64,000 bases of DNA from Xanthocytophaga flava (lineage in GTDB: Bacteria; Bacteroidota; Bacteroidia; Cytophagales; 172606-1). Below are positions 1 through 8,973 of the stretch, one piece after another; the first letter of the stretch is position 1, and every line of letters begins with the position of its first letter. The notes under the pieces are model-generated. The model was not told where the DNA came from and did not search any database. It saw nothing but the letters and a program-made list of their open reading frames with translations. Made by a program: the position numbers and the translations under genes. The DNA is taken from contig JASJOS010000009.1 of the NCBI GenBank assembly GCA_030068525.1, forward strand, positions 186,001-250,000, given 5' to 3'.

Positions 1-846
1 GTAAATAATTTTAGGTTCTAAAATTGCCATTGATTCTGCAAAGAGTGGCACGCGGGTAGGATAGAGAATATTTTCAAGAAATTGTTCAGGCGTTTGCATA
101 TGTAATAGTTGCAGTACACCTGGACTCAGTGCCCATTTGCCATTTTTTGTGGGACGAATCCATGCCAGAAGGCTAAACTGATTTCCTTTTTCTGCTGGGT
201 CATAATAGGCTTGATAGGTTTCAAACTCGCTGTTAAAGATTTGCTCCTGTAAACGATCTTTGAATAGCTGATCTATTCGCTGAGTTAATTGGGTGGAATC
301 CATTTTATGATAATAAGTATTGCTTGAAACAGAGCCACCATCTTCCAAAATTATACCTAATACCCGGTCAGGATATGTATCATAGAAAGCTGTACTGATC
401 ATAGCGCCTCTTGACCAACCTCCAATTACAGTTTTTCTGATTTTTAATTCATCCAATATGTATTTAATATCATCGGCTATATGATAAAGCGATACTTCAT
501 GATCCGGTATAGGAGTTTGTCCATGTCCATAATAATCTATTGCAATAACATAATAACCTGCTTTTACTAATTGGTCAACAAAGGGAAGTACTTCAAAGGC
601 ATTAGTCAAACTACCATGTGACCATACAAGCGGAATTCCCGATCGATTACCCCATGTCAGATAATGCATATGGCCATTGGGAGTTAATGTGACGTGTCCA
701 TGCACTTTTTCAAAGTGGGAAAATTCAGATTTGGCTTCCTGAAAAAGTGTTTCCAGAGGTATAATAGTATCTGATTTTTGTTGAGCCAGGATTGGTATCT
801 TGCAAACCAATAAAATTGTTAGAAGAGTAGTTAATTTCAATAACAT
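1..846 (-). CDS. Alpha/beta hydrolase, secreted (3' end cut by window edge)
   Basis: The reverse strand is open from an ATG at 846 to the window edge, so the C-terminus is missing. The N-terminus starts MLLKLTTLLTILLVCKIPILA, a signal peptide ending before QQKSD. The body has the alpha/beta hydrolase order: an oxyanion-region HGSLTNAF, then DYYGHGQTP, then the nucleophile elbow GGWSRGAM (Ser in G-x-S-x-G). The family contains esterases, lipases and epoxide hydrolases; the substrate cannot be read from sequence. The catalytic Asp/Glu and His were not located and the His may lie off the window. It is unrelated in detail to the second hydrolase at 2173-2979. Family confident, function open. Confidence 0.85.
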   Translation of the reverse strand, partial: MLLKLTTLLTILLVCKIPILAQQKSDTIIPLETLFQEAKSEFSHFEKVHGHVTLTPNGHMHYLTWGNRSGIPLVWSHGSLTNAFEVLPFVDQLVKAGYYVIAIDYYGHGQTPIPDHEVSLYHIADDIKYILDELKIRKTVIGGWSRGAMISTAFYDTYPDRVLGIILEDGGSVSSNTYYHKMDSTQLTQRIDQLFKDRLQEQIFNSEFETYQAYYDPAEKGNQFSLLAWIRPTKNGKWALSPGVLQLLHMQTPEQFLENILYPTRVPLFAESMAILEPKIIY

Positions 847-1044
847 ATGTTCTACGGTCTGGAGTGAAATTAGGTGATATTCAGTGCTATATACCTACTT
901 TTGACAGGATTTAGAACGAATAGGTTGTAAATTCATCGGATCTGGCTTTCAGTATAGGCTTCTTGACCATATAGTGACTATCTTAAACCATGAACAAATT
1001 ATCTCTGTAATGGGTTAAGATTTTTTATAGACACTTTTTGTAAA

Positions 1045-1764
1045 ATGGATGAACCTATTGTAAAAAATCTATACGAATTCTGGACTCATATAGGGCAACT
1101 GACACATACCCTAAAGAAGACAACGTTATGCTCTGCTGTTTCTGTACCTCACTCTGATTGGCCAAACAGAATCTTTGATTTTGAAGCTTCAAAGTTAGTT
1201 ATTGATGAGATCCGTCAACTAAGCCATGCAGGCGAACTACCTGGTATAATCACTATTCAGAAGCCTAATATACTAAATGATAATCCCAATTTTGATTTTT
1301 TGTCTGGACAAAGAAATATGGCAATTGATCTGAGGTCTTTGGAGGCAAAACCAACAGATACTACAACTATTCGACAGGTAAAAACAGATGCAGAATCAAT
1401 AGCTTTTGCTAAAACAGCATCTGAATCGTTTCGGTATCATGTAGGAGATCACGTTATTTCTACTATTGTTTCTCAGTCAGAGCAGATTCGTGTGTTTATA
1501 TACACAGAAGAGAATGAAAGTATAGGTTGTGGAATTGTATTTTTTGATTCTGACAATAATGCCGGATTGCATATGATAGGGACAACTCCTAATGGGAGAG
1601 GAAAGGGTATTGCTACGACTATGACCAGATATTTACTACAGGAGGCCAAAGCAAATGGAAGTATCTATTGTGTACTTCACGCATCATTGATGGGAGAACC
1701 CATTTATAAAAAATTAGGGTTTACAGCTTATGGAGAAATCGAAACCTACCGAATCAGAAAATAG
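1045..1764 (+). CDS. GNAT-family N-acetyltransferase
   Basis: This is a 239-residue cytosolic protein. The last third is a GNAT acetyltransferase domain. Motif A, the acetyl-CoA pyrophosphate loop, reads GTTPNGRGKGIATTMTRYLL, followed by the motif B region where PIYKKLGFTAYGEIETY gives the typical end of the fold. The first 110 residues (FWTHIGQLTHTL, then SDWPNRIFDF) resemble the N-terminal half of two-domain GNAT proteins, which often keep a degenerate first domain. GNAT enzymes move an acetyl group from acetyl-CoA to an amine; the acceptor is unknown here. The gene stands alone and converges on the hydrolase at 2173-2979 with a structured repeat between them. Confidence 0.85.
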   Translation: MDEPIVKNLYEFWTHIGQLTHTLKKTTLCSAVSVPHSDWPNRIFDFEASKLVIDEIRQLSHAGELPGIITIQKPNILNDNPNFDFLSGQRNMAIDLRSLEAKPTDTTTIRQVKTDAESIAFAKTASESFRYHVGDHVISTIVSQSEQIRVFIYTEENESIGCGIVFFDSDNNAGLHMIGTTPNGRGKGIATTMTRYLLQEAKANGSIYCVLHASLMGEPIYKKLGFTAYGEIETYRIRK

Positions 1765-1865
1765 AGGTATACATTTTGTGACATAGTGAACGTATACTCA
1801 TATAACATGGGTCATCCCGAATTTTAAGTAAAAGGATATCACATCCTTTATAAGAAGAGAAACAA

Positions 1866-2144
1866 AGGAGTTACAAAGAGAGTCGTGTTGGCTTGAATCG
1901 CGAAAGGCAGTGTAGGTGCGTTGGGTTTCTTTTCTCCGCGAGGTTGGCCTTTGGCCTGCGGGCAGAAGGATCGGAGAAAAGTGTCCTTTTTTGCTTCATT
2001 TTTTGGACAAGCAAAAAATGAAGAAGCCACAAGTAGAACGATGTAAGGGACAATAAACCAATTCAGAAAGAAACATTTCTCAAAAATTACCCCAAGCCCA
2101 CACTTATAAAAGTAATAGGCTCGGGTTTTGCTCTCATCCAAAAT
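1866..2144 (+). repeat. Dispersed structured repeat, copy A
   Basis: This is one of three related non-coding elements in the window (others at 14109-14416 and 44294-44585). It starts with the shared ACAAAGAGAG box. It contains the conserved core CGAGGTTGGCCTTTGGCC inside a 10-bp perfect stem (CTTTTCTCCG at 1929-1938 with CGGAGAAAAG at 1972-1981). A second stem follows from GCTTCATTTTTT and AAAAAATGAAG, and a terminator-like hairpin with a T-run closes the element (about 2091-2130). Open frames across it on the minus strand are rich in Pro and Lys and recur only because the DNA repeats, so they are probably not genes. It lies between convergent genes. Confidence 0.85.
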
Positions 2145-2172
2145 TAAGCATGACTTATGTTTACATATAGTC

Positions 2173-2979
2173 CTATTTGGATAATAATTTCTCAATACGT
2201 TCAGCATATTCCGGTCCTGCTACTTTAGCTGCATCAATATGCTTTCCTGTAGTCTCCCAGAACGTTTTAGGATGTTTTGCTGCATTGAAAACTACCTGAC
2301 CTTGTTCAAATGGAACTTCCTTGTCTTCTTTGCTATGAATAATCAGTTTGGGTACCTCAACTGAAGTGATGTCTTCTTTCGCTGAGTAAGGAGAAACGAG
2401 GTATTGTTTAATAACGTCTTGTTGTTCCTTGGGTGCATAGAATGCGGCTATATCTGTAAAAGAACTCAGCGGACTATCAAGAACAAGGGCACTAACACTG
2501 CTTTTATTATCCTTTGCCAGACGTGTAGCCACCTGAGAGCCGATAGAAACACCTAGTAAGATTAATTTAGTACCTTTTATATCATTTCTTTTGATAAGAT
2601 AGTCAAGCACCAGTTGACCATCCTTTAGAATATTCACATGGGTGGGCTTTCCTGTAGATTTTCCATATCCTCTGAAGTCAATCATAAAGACCTGAAATCC
2701 TTTGTCTACCAGAGGTTTGGCGATATAGGTGTAAGAAGATACATTTCCTCCTGCACCATGAAATAATAATATAGTTGCTTTGGCTTTCTTTTGTGGTTTT
2801 ATAAAAATACCATTCAGTTTTACAGTATCTGTATCCAGAAATACTTCTTCGTATTTCAGGTCTGCTATTGGTTTCCATTCTTTGGATGGAAAGTAAAATT
2901 TGTCATCAAACTGAGCCTGGCAGATGGTGATTGAAAATACAAAAAGGAAAAAGAATTGAAATAGTAAAGTTTTTTTCAT
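2173..2979 (-). CDS. Alpha/beta hydrolase, exported
   Basis: This 268-residue protein has a signal peptide (MKKTLLFQFFFLFVFSITIC, then QAQ). The hydrolase core is clear: HGAGGN is the oxyanion-hole region, DFRGYGKSTG follows, and the nucleophile elbow is GVSIGS (Ser). The acid is in HSKEDKEVP and the catalytic His probably in GKHID near the C-terminus. The layout matches the BEM46/dienelactone-like group of serine hydrolases found in the periplasm or envelope of Bacteroidota. The substrate is unknown. It is a single gene on the minus strand that converges with the GNAT gene. No regulatory site was seen upstream. Confidence 0.88.
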   Translation of the reverse strand: MKKTLLFQFFFLFVFSITICQAQFDDKFYFPSKEWKPIADLKYEEVFLDTDTVKLNGIFIKPQKKAKATILLFHGAGGNVSSYTYIAKPLVDKGFQVFMIDFRGYGKSTGKPTHVNILKDGQLVLDYLIKRNDIKGTKLILLGVSIGSQVATRLAKDNKSSVSALVLDSPLSSFTDIAAFYAPKEQQDVIKQYLVSPYSAKEDITSVEVPKLIIHSKEDKEVPFEQGQVVFNAAKHPKTFWETTGKHIDAAKVAGPEYAERIEKLLSK

Positions 2980-3177
2980 GAGTATGGTAGGAATAGTTAC
3001 TCCAATAATAGGGTTATTTGATCAATATTCTAGTAACCATAGAAAAATTTTGATTGAACTTGATAACGAAATGGGTATATGTTCTTCACTTTTTAGTTGG
3101 ATAGATTACAGACGGCTTTAGCTTCATAAAACTATTCTTATCTCTATCCAACTTATTTGAAAGAGATGGGAAGTGCC

Positions 3178-3530
3178 TTACTTCTCAACCCGGAACCAGT
3201 CGACATCAGCAAAGCCAGAGTCGTTAGTTTGGGTTGAACGAGTGTAGAAGAGATTAACTTTAGCTATTATCCATCGGCCTGGTTTGGCAGTGAAGGCTGA
3301 TCCTATATCTGTAAAGTCTGTTCCGTTGGTACTATAGCTAAACTAACAAGTGGCTCTTTGTGCTATTTTTACCCGAAACCAGACTTTCTTGGTATTGATA
3401 AGTAAACCACTTGTTTCTTTCTCTATATTGCCTTTATCTGCTTGTGTACAAGTACTGTGTGATAGATATATCCCTTTATCTGTTTTGCTTAGGGATACAT
3501 AGGCATAGCATAGTCCATTACCACCAAACT
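3178..3530 (-). pseudogene. Remnant of a GH43 C-terminal (concanavalin-like) domain
   Basis: Reading the minus strand gives about 115 residues without a start that resemble the C-terminal beta-sandwich of GH43 beta-xylosidase/arabinosidase proteins. The most telling stretch is FTAKPGRWIIAKVNLFYTR followed by NDSGFADVDWFRVEK and a stop at 3178-3180. An in-frame TAG interrupts the frame at RATC*FSYSTNGTDF, and nothing upstream encodes the catalytic propeller. It is therefore the tail of a lost enzyme. The intact GH43 protein at 4778-6922 lies on the other strand and does not end with this domain, so this is not a displaced part of it. Recognition rests on remembered family motifs. Confidence 0.7.
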
Positions 3531-3747
3531 AACTTTTTCGTTTTAAAAATTTATTGTTTATAAGATTATGTCAATAAGGCTTTTTGCAATTATGAATAGC
3601 TTCTCTGGAAATTATTATCGTGTATATTTTTAATGATAAGAAACTTACTTAGGTAAGTCTTTGTCAGAGACATTACACTGTAGTTCATTACAAACAGTTA
3701 TTTTGCCTACATAGGCCATCCCTTCTCAAGTGGCTATCACATCTATT

Positions 3748-4140
3748 ATGTATAAACCCTCTCGTATATTCTTGAGTTTATTCTTTCTGCTGGGTTGTTT
3801 GGGTGATATATCACGTTTTGATCAAAACCAAGTTCTTGAAAAACTAGGAACTCCCAAAAAGCTGGAATATTATGAATGCTTATCTGGAAACGCATTCTCT
3901 TTTTCTGATACCGCTACCTTTCATGTTACTAGTAAGGATGAACTAAAATCCATTATGATAGAAATCTGTAATGCAGATAAGCCTGGTTTTTGGAAAGGGG
4001 CTGGTTGGGACAGACTAAAATTATATTACGTAGATACGGTTGTGACTATCTTAACAAACCAAGAAAGAATAGGTCTGTCTACCAGTGGAAAGTTTTATGC
4101 TCTTGAAAAGGATAATTTTATTACTAAGCGGTTCAGGTAG
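3748..4140 (+). CDS. Small hypothetical lipoprotein
   Basis: About 130 residues. The start at 3748 (MYKPSRIFLSLFFLLGC) is preferred over the in-frame ATG at 3730 because it gives a compact signal peptide that ends in the lipobox LLGC. The mature part starts GDISRFDQNQVLEKLGTPKKLEYYEC. It has a SmpA/BamE-like pattern in which a helix plus LG-TP leads into short strands, but this resemblance is weak. Mature protein is expected to be lipid-anchored in the envelope. No function is assigned. Confidence 0.6.
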   Translation: MYKPSRIFLSLFFLLGCLGDISRFDQNQVLEKLGTPKKLEYYECLSGNAFSFSDTATFHVTSKDELKSIMIEICNADKPGFWKGAGWDRLKLYYVDTVVTILTNQERIGLSTSGKFYALEKDNFITKRFR

Positions 4141-4162
4141 AGATAGTAACAAGATAATAAGA

Positions 4163-4720
4163 CTAAAGTTTAAAGACCAAAAAGGCTGGAAGCGAAAATG
4201 CCAGTACCAGCATCATATGCCATGAAAATGTGGCTGATCGCAACTTCTCACGAAGTGTTTTGAGTGCTTTGTGGACCAGATCCCGAACAGTCTGGTATTG
4301 CAGTTGCATAATTTTTGTAATTTGTTGGTAGCTGAGTTCCTGATAAAAAACCAGGTAAAGTGCTTCTTTCTGACGTTGAGGAAGTTTGTTCAGTTCCTGT
4401 TGTAAACGTATTTGCTGGGCTACTTCAGTTTGAATATGTATCAGTTCAGATTCGTAGGATTCTTGTTGCAGGACATTCATTCGTGTAAAGCTACTTTGTT
4501 TGTGTTGCTGATTAATTTTACAAATCAGCTTTCGCCAATCCGCCAAATTTCAAAAAAAGAGTACCTTTAAAGTGTTTTTCAAAAGTTCCTTTTCCTGGAA
4601 TAATGTATGCCCATAGCTATACAATTGCCAATAGCATTTGTATTTCTTTTGCCGAAACATACTGTGAAGTTTACACAGAAGTACGTCCTGTGCTATCTTG
4701 TTTTTATTATTAGGTAAAAG
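4163..4720 (-). pseudogene. ECF-type RNA polymerase sigma factor, frameshifted
   Basis: Two overlapping minus-strand frames together make one sigma-70 family protein of about 185 residues. The upstream frame carries the end of region 2: QLYSYGHTLFQEKELLKN, then LKVLFF. The downstream frame carries region 4 with its helix-turn-helix: LPQRQKEALYLVFYQELSYQQITKIM, a strong match to Bacteroidota ECF factors, plus a hydrophobic tail. The expected LFFEIWR motif is broken at a run of seven T (4553-4559): with six T the frame would continue, but a later TGA shows further damage. The short gap and low-complexity run could also hide a sequencing error. The 5' end runs towards the GH43 gene, so these two genes diverge. 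Confidence 0.7.
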
Positions 4721-4777
4721 ATTTTTCTTTGTGTTTTCTCGTTCCTCATGTATTTCACACCAAAGCCACCTTCTCAT

Positions 4778-6922
4778 ATGTTCAAACGTCAAATCTGCCT
4801 GATGTTCTGTCTGTGCATTTATCTTTACGCTAATTCCCAACAGATAAAAACAAAAGGCTATAGTGCCTATCTATTCACCTATTTTACAGGCAGCGATGAA
4901 GCTATCAGGTATGCTGTAAGTAGCGATGGCTACCATTTTAAGGCACTGAATGGAGGCAATCCTGTACTTAATTCTGTAAAAATCAGTGGCAGTGGAGGGG
5001 TTCGTGATCCACATATTTTGCGGGGAGCAGATGGAAAGACGTTTTATATGGTGGCAACAGATATGAATACCGTCAAGAATGGCTGGGGTCCTAATCAGGG
5101 AATTGTGCTTATGCGCTCTAAAGATCTGATCAATTGGGAGTCACATCCTGTTGATGTTGCAAAGATATACACTGACTATGCTGCCGCCGACCGAATATGG
5201 GCTCCACAGACAATCTTTGACCCTGCAACCGGAAAATACATGGTTTATTGGTCTATGAGACTAGGAAAAGAAGATCGGGATAAGATTTATTATGCTTATG
5301 CCAACAAAGATTTTTCAGCTCTGGAAACTAAACCGGCTGTATTATTTGATCCTCCCGGCAATACGGTGTGTATAGATGCAGATATTATCGCCAAAGATGG
5401 AAAATATCATTTGTTTTTTAAACATGCAGGTAGTGCAACTCCTGGAATTAAAAAAGCAGTGTCAAATAAGTTAACAGGCGGATATGTTTTTCAGGATAAA
5501 CAGCTGGAACAAACCAAAGATGAAGTAGAAGGGTCTGGTATTTTTAAGCTGAACGATTCTCCCGATTACATTCTGATGTATGATGTGTACCGGAATGGCC
5601 GCTATGAGTTTGCTCGTAGTTCAGATCTGGAAAAGTTTACAACTATCAATGCAGACATACAGATGGACTTTCATCCCCGTCATGGAACGGTAATGCCCAT
5701 AACAGCCACAGAGGCTACCTCTTTGACTACCCGATTCCTGACTCCTGAACAGGTGATTCTTTCTGCAGAAAGCAAAGACATTAAAAAAATCAATACAGTA
5801 TTGGATAGTACTACACATAGTGTAACATGGCAGGTAAAACCTGGAACAGACTTGACGAAGTTTAAGCCAACGTTTCCCGAGATACCCGGTGTAATTATCA
5901 CTCCAAAAGGAAATACATCCTTCGCAAAAGGTACAGTTAGTTATGTTGTAAGGATTTCCGGACAACAACCTATTACTTTTACAACAAAGGCTTTGGAAAC
6001 ACATAATCCGGTCTTGGATGGATTGTATGCAGACCCGGATATTATTTATGCAGAAAAGACAGGCAAATACTATATATATCCTACCAGTGATGGTTTTACC
6101 AACTGGTCTGGTAATTACTTTAACGTTTTTTCTTCGAGTGATCTGGTAAACTGGAAAGACGAAGGAACAATTTTGCAACTGGGAAAAGATGTCACATGGG
6201 CAAATACAAAAGCCTGGGCCCCTGCCATTGTTGAGAAAAAGATCAATGGACACTATCAGTATTTCTACTATTTCTGTGCAAATGGTCAGATCGGAGTGGC
6301 TGTTGCAGATAATCCAATCGGACCGTTTAAGGATTTAGGTAAGCCATTACTGGATAAGTTACCTGAAGGTGTTACTCATGGACAACAGATTGACCCGGAT
6401 GTATTTATGGATCCGGTTAGTGGCAAAAGTTACCTGTATTGGGGCAATAGCTATATGGCTGCCGCTGAACTGGCCGAAGATATGGTGTCGCTGGTACCTG
6501 GTACTACTAAAATACTAACTCCCGCTAAGACTTACAATGAAGGGACATTTGTCTTTTACCGCAAAGGAAAATATTACTTTACCTGGTCAGAAAAAGATAC
6601 CCGTGATCCTGACTATCAGGTACGGTATGCGGTAGCAGATAATCCTATGGGACCTCTCACTATTCCTCAGAATAACCTGGTTATAATAAAAGATGCTACA
6701 GCGGGTATTTATGCGACCGGGCATCATTCCGTGATTCAGATTCCGGGAAAAGATGAATGGTATATAGTCTACCATCGCTTTAACTATCCGAAAGGAATTG
6801 GTATGGGACGATCTGCCGGCTATAATCGTGAGGTGTGTATTGACAAACTTGAGTTTAAGGAAGACGGTAGTATTATGCAAACTAAACCAACTCATGCCGG
6901 GATCGCACCTGTGACTAAATAG
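4778..6922 (+). CDS. Secreted protein with two GH43-type five-bladed propeller modules
   Basis: An ATG at 4778 gives the signal peptide MFKRQICLMFCLCIYLYA, ending NSQQ; the longer frame from 4748 adds ten residues that do not fit a signal peptide. Residues about 25-320 form a GH43/GH32-like propeller (YAVSSDGYHF, GGVRDPHILRG, WAPQTIFDP). Residues about 330-410 are a small immunoglobulin-like linker. Residues about 415-715 are a canonical GH43 domain with the three expected acidic residues: ADPDI (base), DPDVF (pKa modulator) and NEGTFVF (acid). GH43 enzymes remove arabinose or xylose from plant polysaccharides by inversion. It is not next to a SusC/D pair, and the neighbouring gene is a broken sigma factor. 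Confidence 0.85.
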   Translation: MFKRQICLMFCLCIYLYANSQQIKTKGYSAYLFTYFTGSDEAIRYAVSSDGYHFKALNGGNPVLNSVKISGSGGVRDPHILRGADGKTFYMVATDMNTVKNGWGPNQGIVLMRSKDLINWESHPVDVAKIYTDYAAADRIWAPQTIFDPATGKYMVYWSMRLGKEDRDKIYYAYANKDFSALETKPAVLFDPPGNTVCIDADIIAKDGKYHLFFKHAGSATPGIKKAVSNKLTGGYVFQDKQLEQTKDEVEGSGIFKLNDSPDYILMYDVYRNGRYEFARSSDLEKFTTINADIQMDFHPRHGTVMPITATEATSLTTRFLTPEQVILSAESKDIKKINTVLDSTTHSVTWQVKPGTDLTKFKPTFPEIPGVIITPKGNTSFAKGTVSYVVRISGQQPITFTTKALETHNPVLDGLYADPDIIYAEKTGKYYIYPTSDGFTNWSGNYFNVFSSSDLVNWKDEGTILQLGKDVTWANTKAWAPAIVEKKINGHYQYFYYFCANGQIGVAVADNPIGPFKDLGKPLLDKLPEGVTHGQQIDPDVFMDPVSGKSYLYWGNSYMAAAELAEDMVSLVPGTTKILTPAKTYNEGTFVFYRKGKYYFTWSEKDTRDPDYQVRYAVADNPMGPLTIPQNNLVIIKDATAGIYATGHHSVIQIPGKDEWYIVYHRFNYPKGIGMGRSAGYNREVCIDKLEFKEDGSIMQTKPTHAGIAPVTK

Positions 6923-7004
6923 ATATCCGAAGTATGCAGATGATTAATAAACTACCTGCATACTTTCTCTATCTTTTACATCATAATAAATAATAAGAAC
7001 TACC

Positions 7005-7682
7005 ATGGATACAATACGACTTGAAAATACTGATCCGGATGATATAATGGATATACTTTGTTGTTTGGAAAAATCGTTTGGGATCAGGTTTGGAGAAAAT
7101 GATTTTATGCATGTTGATACGTTTGGAGATTTGTGTGATGTCATTGAAAAAAGCATCTTATTTGAAGACAGAAATGATTGTACTACACAGCAAGCCTTCT
7201 ACAAAGTCCGCAATGCTCTCAGGCAAACTATTCCTGATTGTGTTACTGTTATTAGTCCTGATACACAGCTGCATGATCTATTTCCTAGATACAATAGACA
7301 CCGAATGATCAGACGTTTTGAGAAAAACCTGGGAGTTAAAGTAGGAGTTCTGAGCATGCAAGGCTGGTTGTCAATTATAATCACATCAGGGTTTCTAGCT
7401 TCGTTTGTATGTTTGTTTTTATATTTAAAGGTAGCTGTCATAGGCTTTTTACTTTCTTATCTGGTAGCAAAACTGGCCAATAGAACAGCAAAAGAATTGA
7501 ATGTAAAAACTGTGGGACAGCTAACTAAAAAACTTACCAGAGAACATTATCTGTTTGTAAGGCGATCAGCAGGAACTGTTAATCGAAATGAAATTTTTGC
7601 AGTCATTCAGGATGTATTCAGTGACTATCTTTCTCTGGATAAACAATACCTGACGAGGGATGCAAGTCTTGGATGGGGTTGA
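7005..7682 (+). CDS. Acyl-carrier-protein-like protein with central membrane segments
   Basis: A 225-residue protein. The N-terminal 45 residues (DPDDIMDILCCLEKSFGIRF, then FMHVDTFGDLCDVIEKSI) follow the four-helix pattern of acyl carrier proteins, and a second similar stretch appears near the end (RNEIFAVIQDVFSDYLSLDK). The position of the phosphopantetheine serine (DSL in true carriers) reads DTF, so it cannot be charged in the usual way. Two hydrophobic helices occupy about residues 120-155 (WLSIIITSGFLASFVCLFLYL, FLLSYLVAKLA). Homologues are common hypothetical genes in Bacteroidota. It stands alone after the GH43 gene. Whether it binds a partner or an acyl chain is unknown. Confidence 0.55.
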   Translation: MDTIRLENTDPDDIMDILCCLEKSFGIRFGENDFMHVDTFGDLCDVIEKSILFEDRNDCTTQQAFYKVRNALRQTIPDCVTVISPDTQLHDLFPRYNRHRMIRRFEKNLGVKVGVLSMQGWLSIIITSGFLASFVCLFLYLKVAVIGFLLSYLVAKLANRTAKELNVKTVGQLTKKLTREHYLFVRRSAGTVNRNEIFAVIQDVFSDYLSLDKQYLTRDASLGWG

Positions 7683-7695
7683 AATCGGATGTATT

Positions 7696-7946
7696 CTAAA
7701 AAAAATCGTCTTCATCAATAAGGCCATCCAGGTACAAAGAACGCCAGGCTTCTGCTTCCTTTAATGCTGCCTCAAGGCTTTCTGTGGAATAAAAAGTTTT
7801 TCCTGATCCTTTTATGCTCTATTCCAGAACAGTTACATTGACAACATACAGAGTATCATCACCACCTTCATAATTAGTATAAATACGATAGCCAATGGTA
7901 ACCTATTTCCTGAGATAAGGGTAGATGAGTTTAGTTGAAGGCAATA
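7696..7946 (-). pseudogene. Decayed small hypothetical gene with two internal stops
   Basis: The minus strand reads a coherent protein-like sequence of about 80 residues: VTIGYRIYTNYEGGDDTLYV, then GSGKTFYSTESLEAALKEAE and LDGLIDEDDFF before the stop at 7696-7698. Two in-frame TAG codons interrupt it (near 7903-7905 and after NVTVLE). There is no clear start codon. The family is not recognised. The amphipathic tail and consistent composition suggest it was once a real cytosolic gene. It lies in the gap between the carrier-like gene and the AraC gene. Confidence 0.5.
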
Positions 7947-7967
7947 TAGTAAAATGAATCTTTTCAA

Positions 7968-8882
7968 CTAATTAAAAGAATGCCTGAATACCATAGGAGA
8001 TAAATCTGTTTTCTGCTTGAATAACTTGGTAAAAGATTGTGGGTGCTCGAAACCTAGTTGGTAAGCAACTTCTGCAATAGTCAGATTGCTGGTGCTGATC
8101 AGTTCCTTGGCAACCTCGATCAGTTTGTTATGAATATGTTGCTGTGTGCTTTGACCTGTATAGGTGCGTAACATATCGCTTAAATAATCCGATGAAAAGT
8201 TGAGTTGTTCAGATACAAACTGAACAGTTGGCAAACCGTTATGCAGGGCTTTGCCACTTCGGAAATAGTCTGAGAGTAACGTATCCAGCTTGTCAAGAAG
8301 GTCGTTATGAGCTGTTTTGCGGGTAATAAACTGTCGGGTATAGAATCGATTGCTGTAGTCAAGCAATAGTTCTACATAGGAAGCTAGCAGTTCCTGACTA
8401 AAGGTATCAATAGCCGAATCTAACTCCATCTGGATCTGGTGAAATAATCCTAGTATAATGTTCTTCTCTTTTTCAGACAGATGCAGTGCCTCTACCATGG
8501 AGTAGGAAAAAAATCCATAGTCTTTTATCTTTTTGCCCAGATTGTGGTTGCGTATCAGGTCAGGATGCAGATAGATGGTTAAGCCACATAGATTTTCTGT
8601 TGGGCTGCCAACAGAGATTACCTGACCTGGAGAAATAAAGAAAAGCCCTCCCTCATCAAAATCAAAATACGTTTGCCCGTACCGTATCTTTCGGTTTCCA
8701 CCTTCAATAAAGGATATCTTGTAAAAGTTTAGTGCGATTTTGGTTTCAATCCTTTTTGCACTAAATCGAATATCTTCCAGTCTGACTACACTTATCAGTG
8801 GATGCAGCGGTTTAGGAAGGCCCATATCTCGTTGAAACTCGGAAATGGAATTGTATATATAGGGTATATCTTCAGCTTTCAT
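7968..8882 (-). CDS. AraC-family transcriptional regulator
   Basis: About 304 residues from an ATG at 8882 (MKAEDIPYIYNSISEFQRDM). The frame remains open upstream to 9056, but those residues look non-coding and overlap the end of the aldo/keto reductase. The N-terminal half is a cupin-like sensing domain (FYKISFIEGGNRKIRYGQT, then DEGGLFFISPGQ). The C-terminal 100 residues hold the two helix-turn-helix motifs, including VQFVSEQLNFSSDYLSDML and LTIAEVAYQLGFEHPQSF. It sits 91 bp downstream of the aldo/keto reductase on the same strand. This pairing is common, and the regulator probably controls the reductase and itself. The effector is unknown. Confidence 0.88.
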   Translation of the reverse strand: MKAEDIPYIYNSISEFQRDMGLPKPLHPLISVVRLEDIRFSAKRIETKIALNFYKISFIEGGNRKIRYGQTYFDFDEGGLFFISPGQVISVGSPTENLCGLTIYLHPDLIRNHNLGKKIKDYGFFSYSMVEALHLSEKEKNIILGLFHQIQMELDSAIDTFSQELLASYVELLLDYSNRFYTRQFITRKTAHNDLLDKLDTLLSDYFRSGKALHNGLPTVQFVSEQLNFSSDYLSDMLRTYTGQSTQQHIHNKLIEVAKELISTSNLTIAEVAYQLGFEHPQSFTKLFKQKTDLSPMVFRHSFN

Positions 8883-8973
8883 GATAAATAAAGGAATGAA
8901 TGCTTTGCATAGAACATTCATTCCAGAATAAAGATTCTTAATAATTGCTTTTAGAAACTGGTAATAGATGGTA

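Noticed and set aside
1848-2207. Minus-strand open frame of 119 codons, and a 60-codon frame in the same place
   Set aside because: It lies over dispersed repeat copy A; similar frames appear at the other copies only because the DNA repeats. Composition is not protein-like, and the gene at 2173 overlaps its end.
4550-4560. Programmed frameshift in the sigma factor at the T7 run
   Set aside because: The six-T frame soon meets a TGA (after EIWRIGES), so slippage alone would not restore the protein; decay is simpler.
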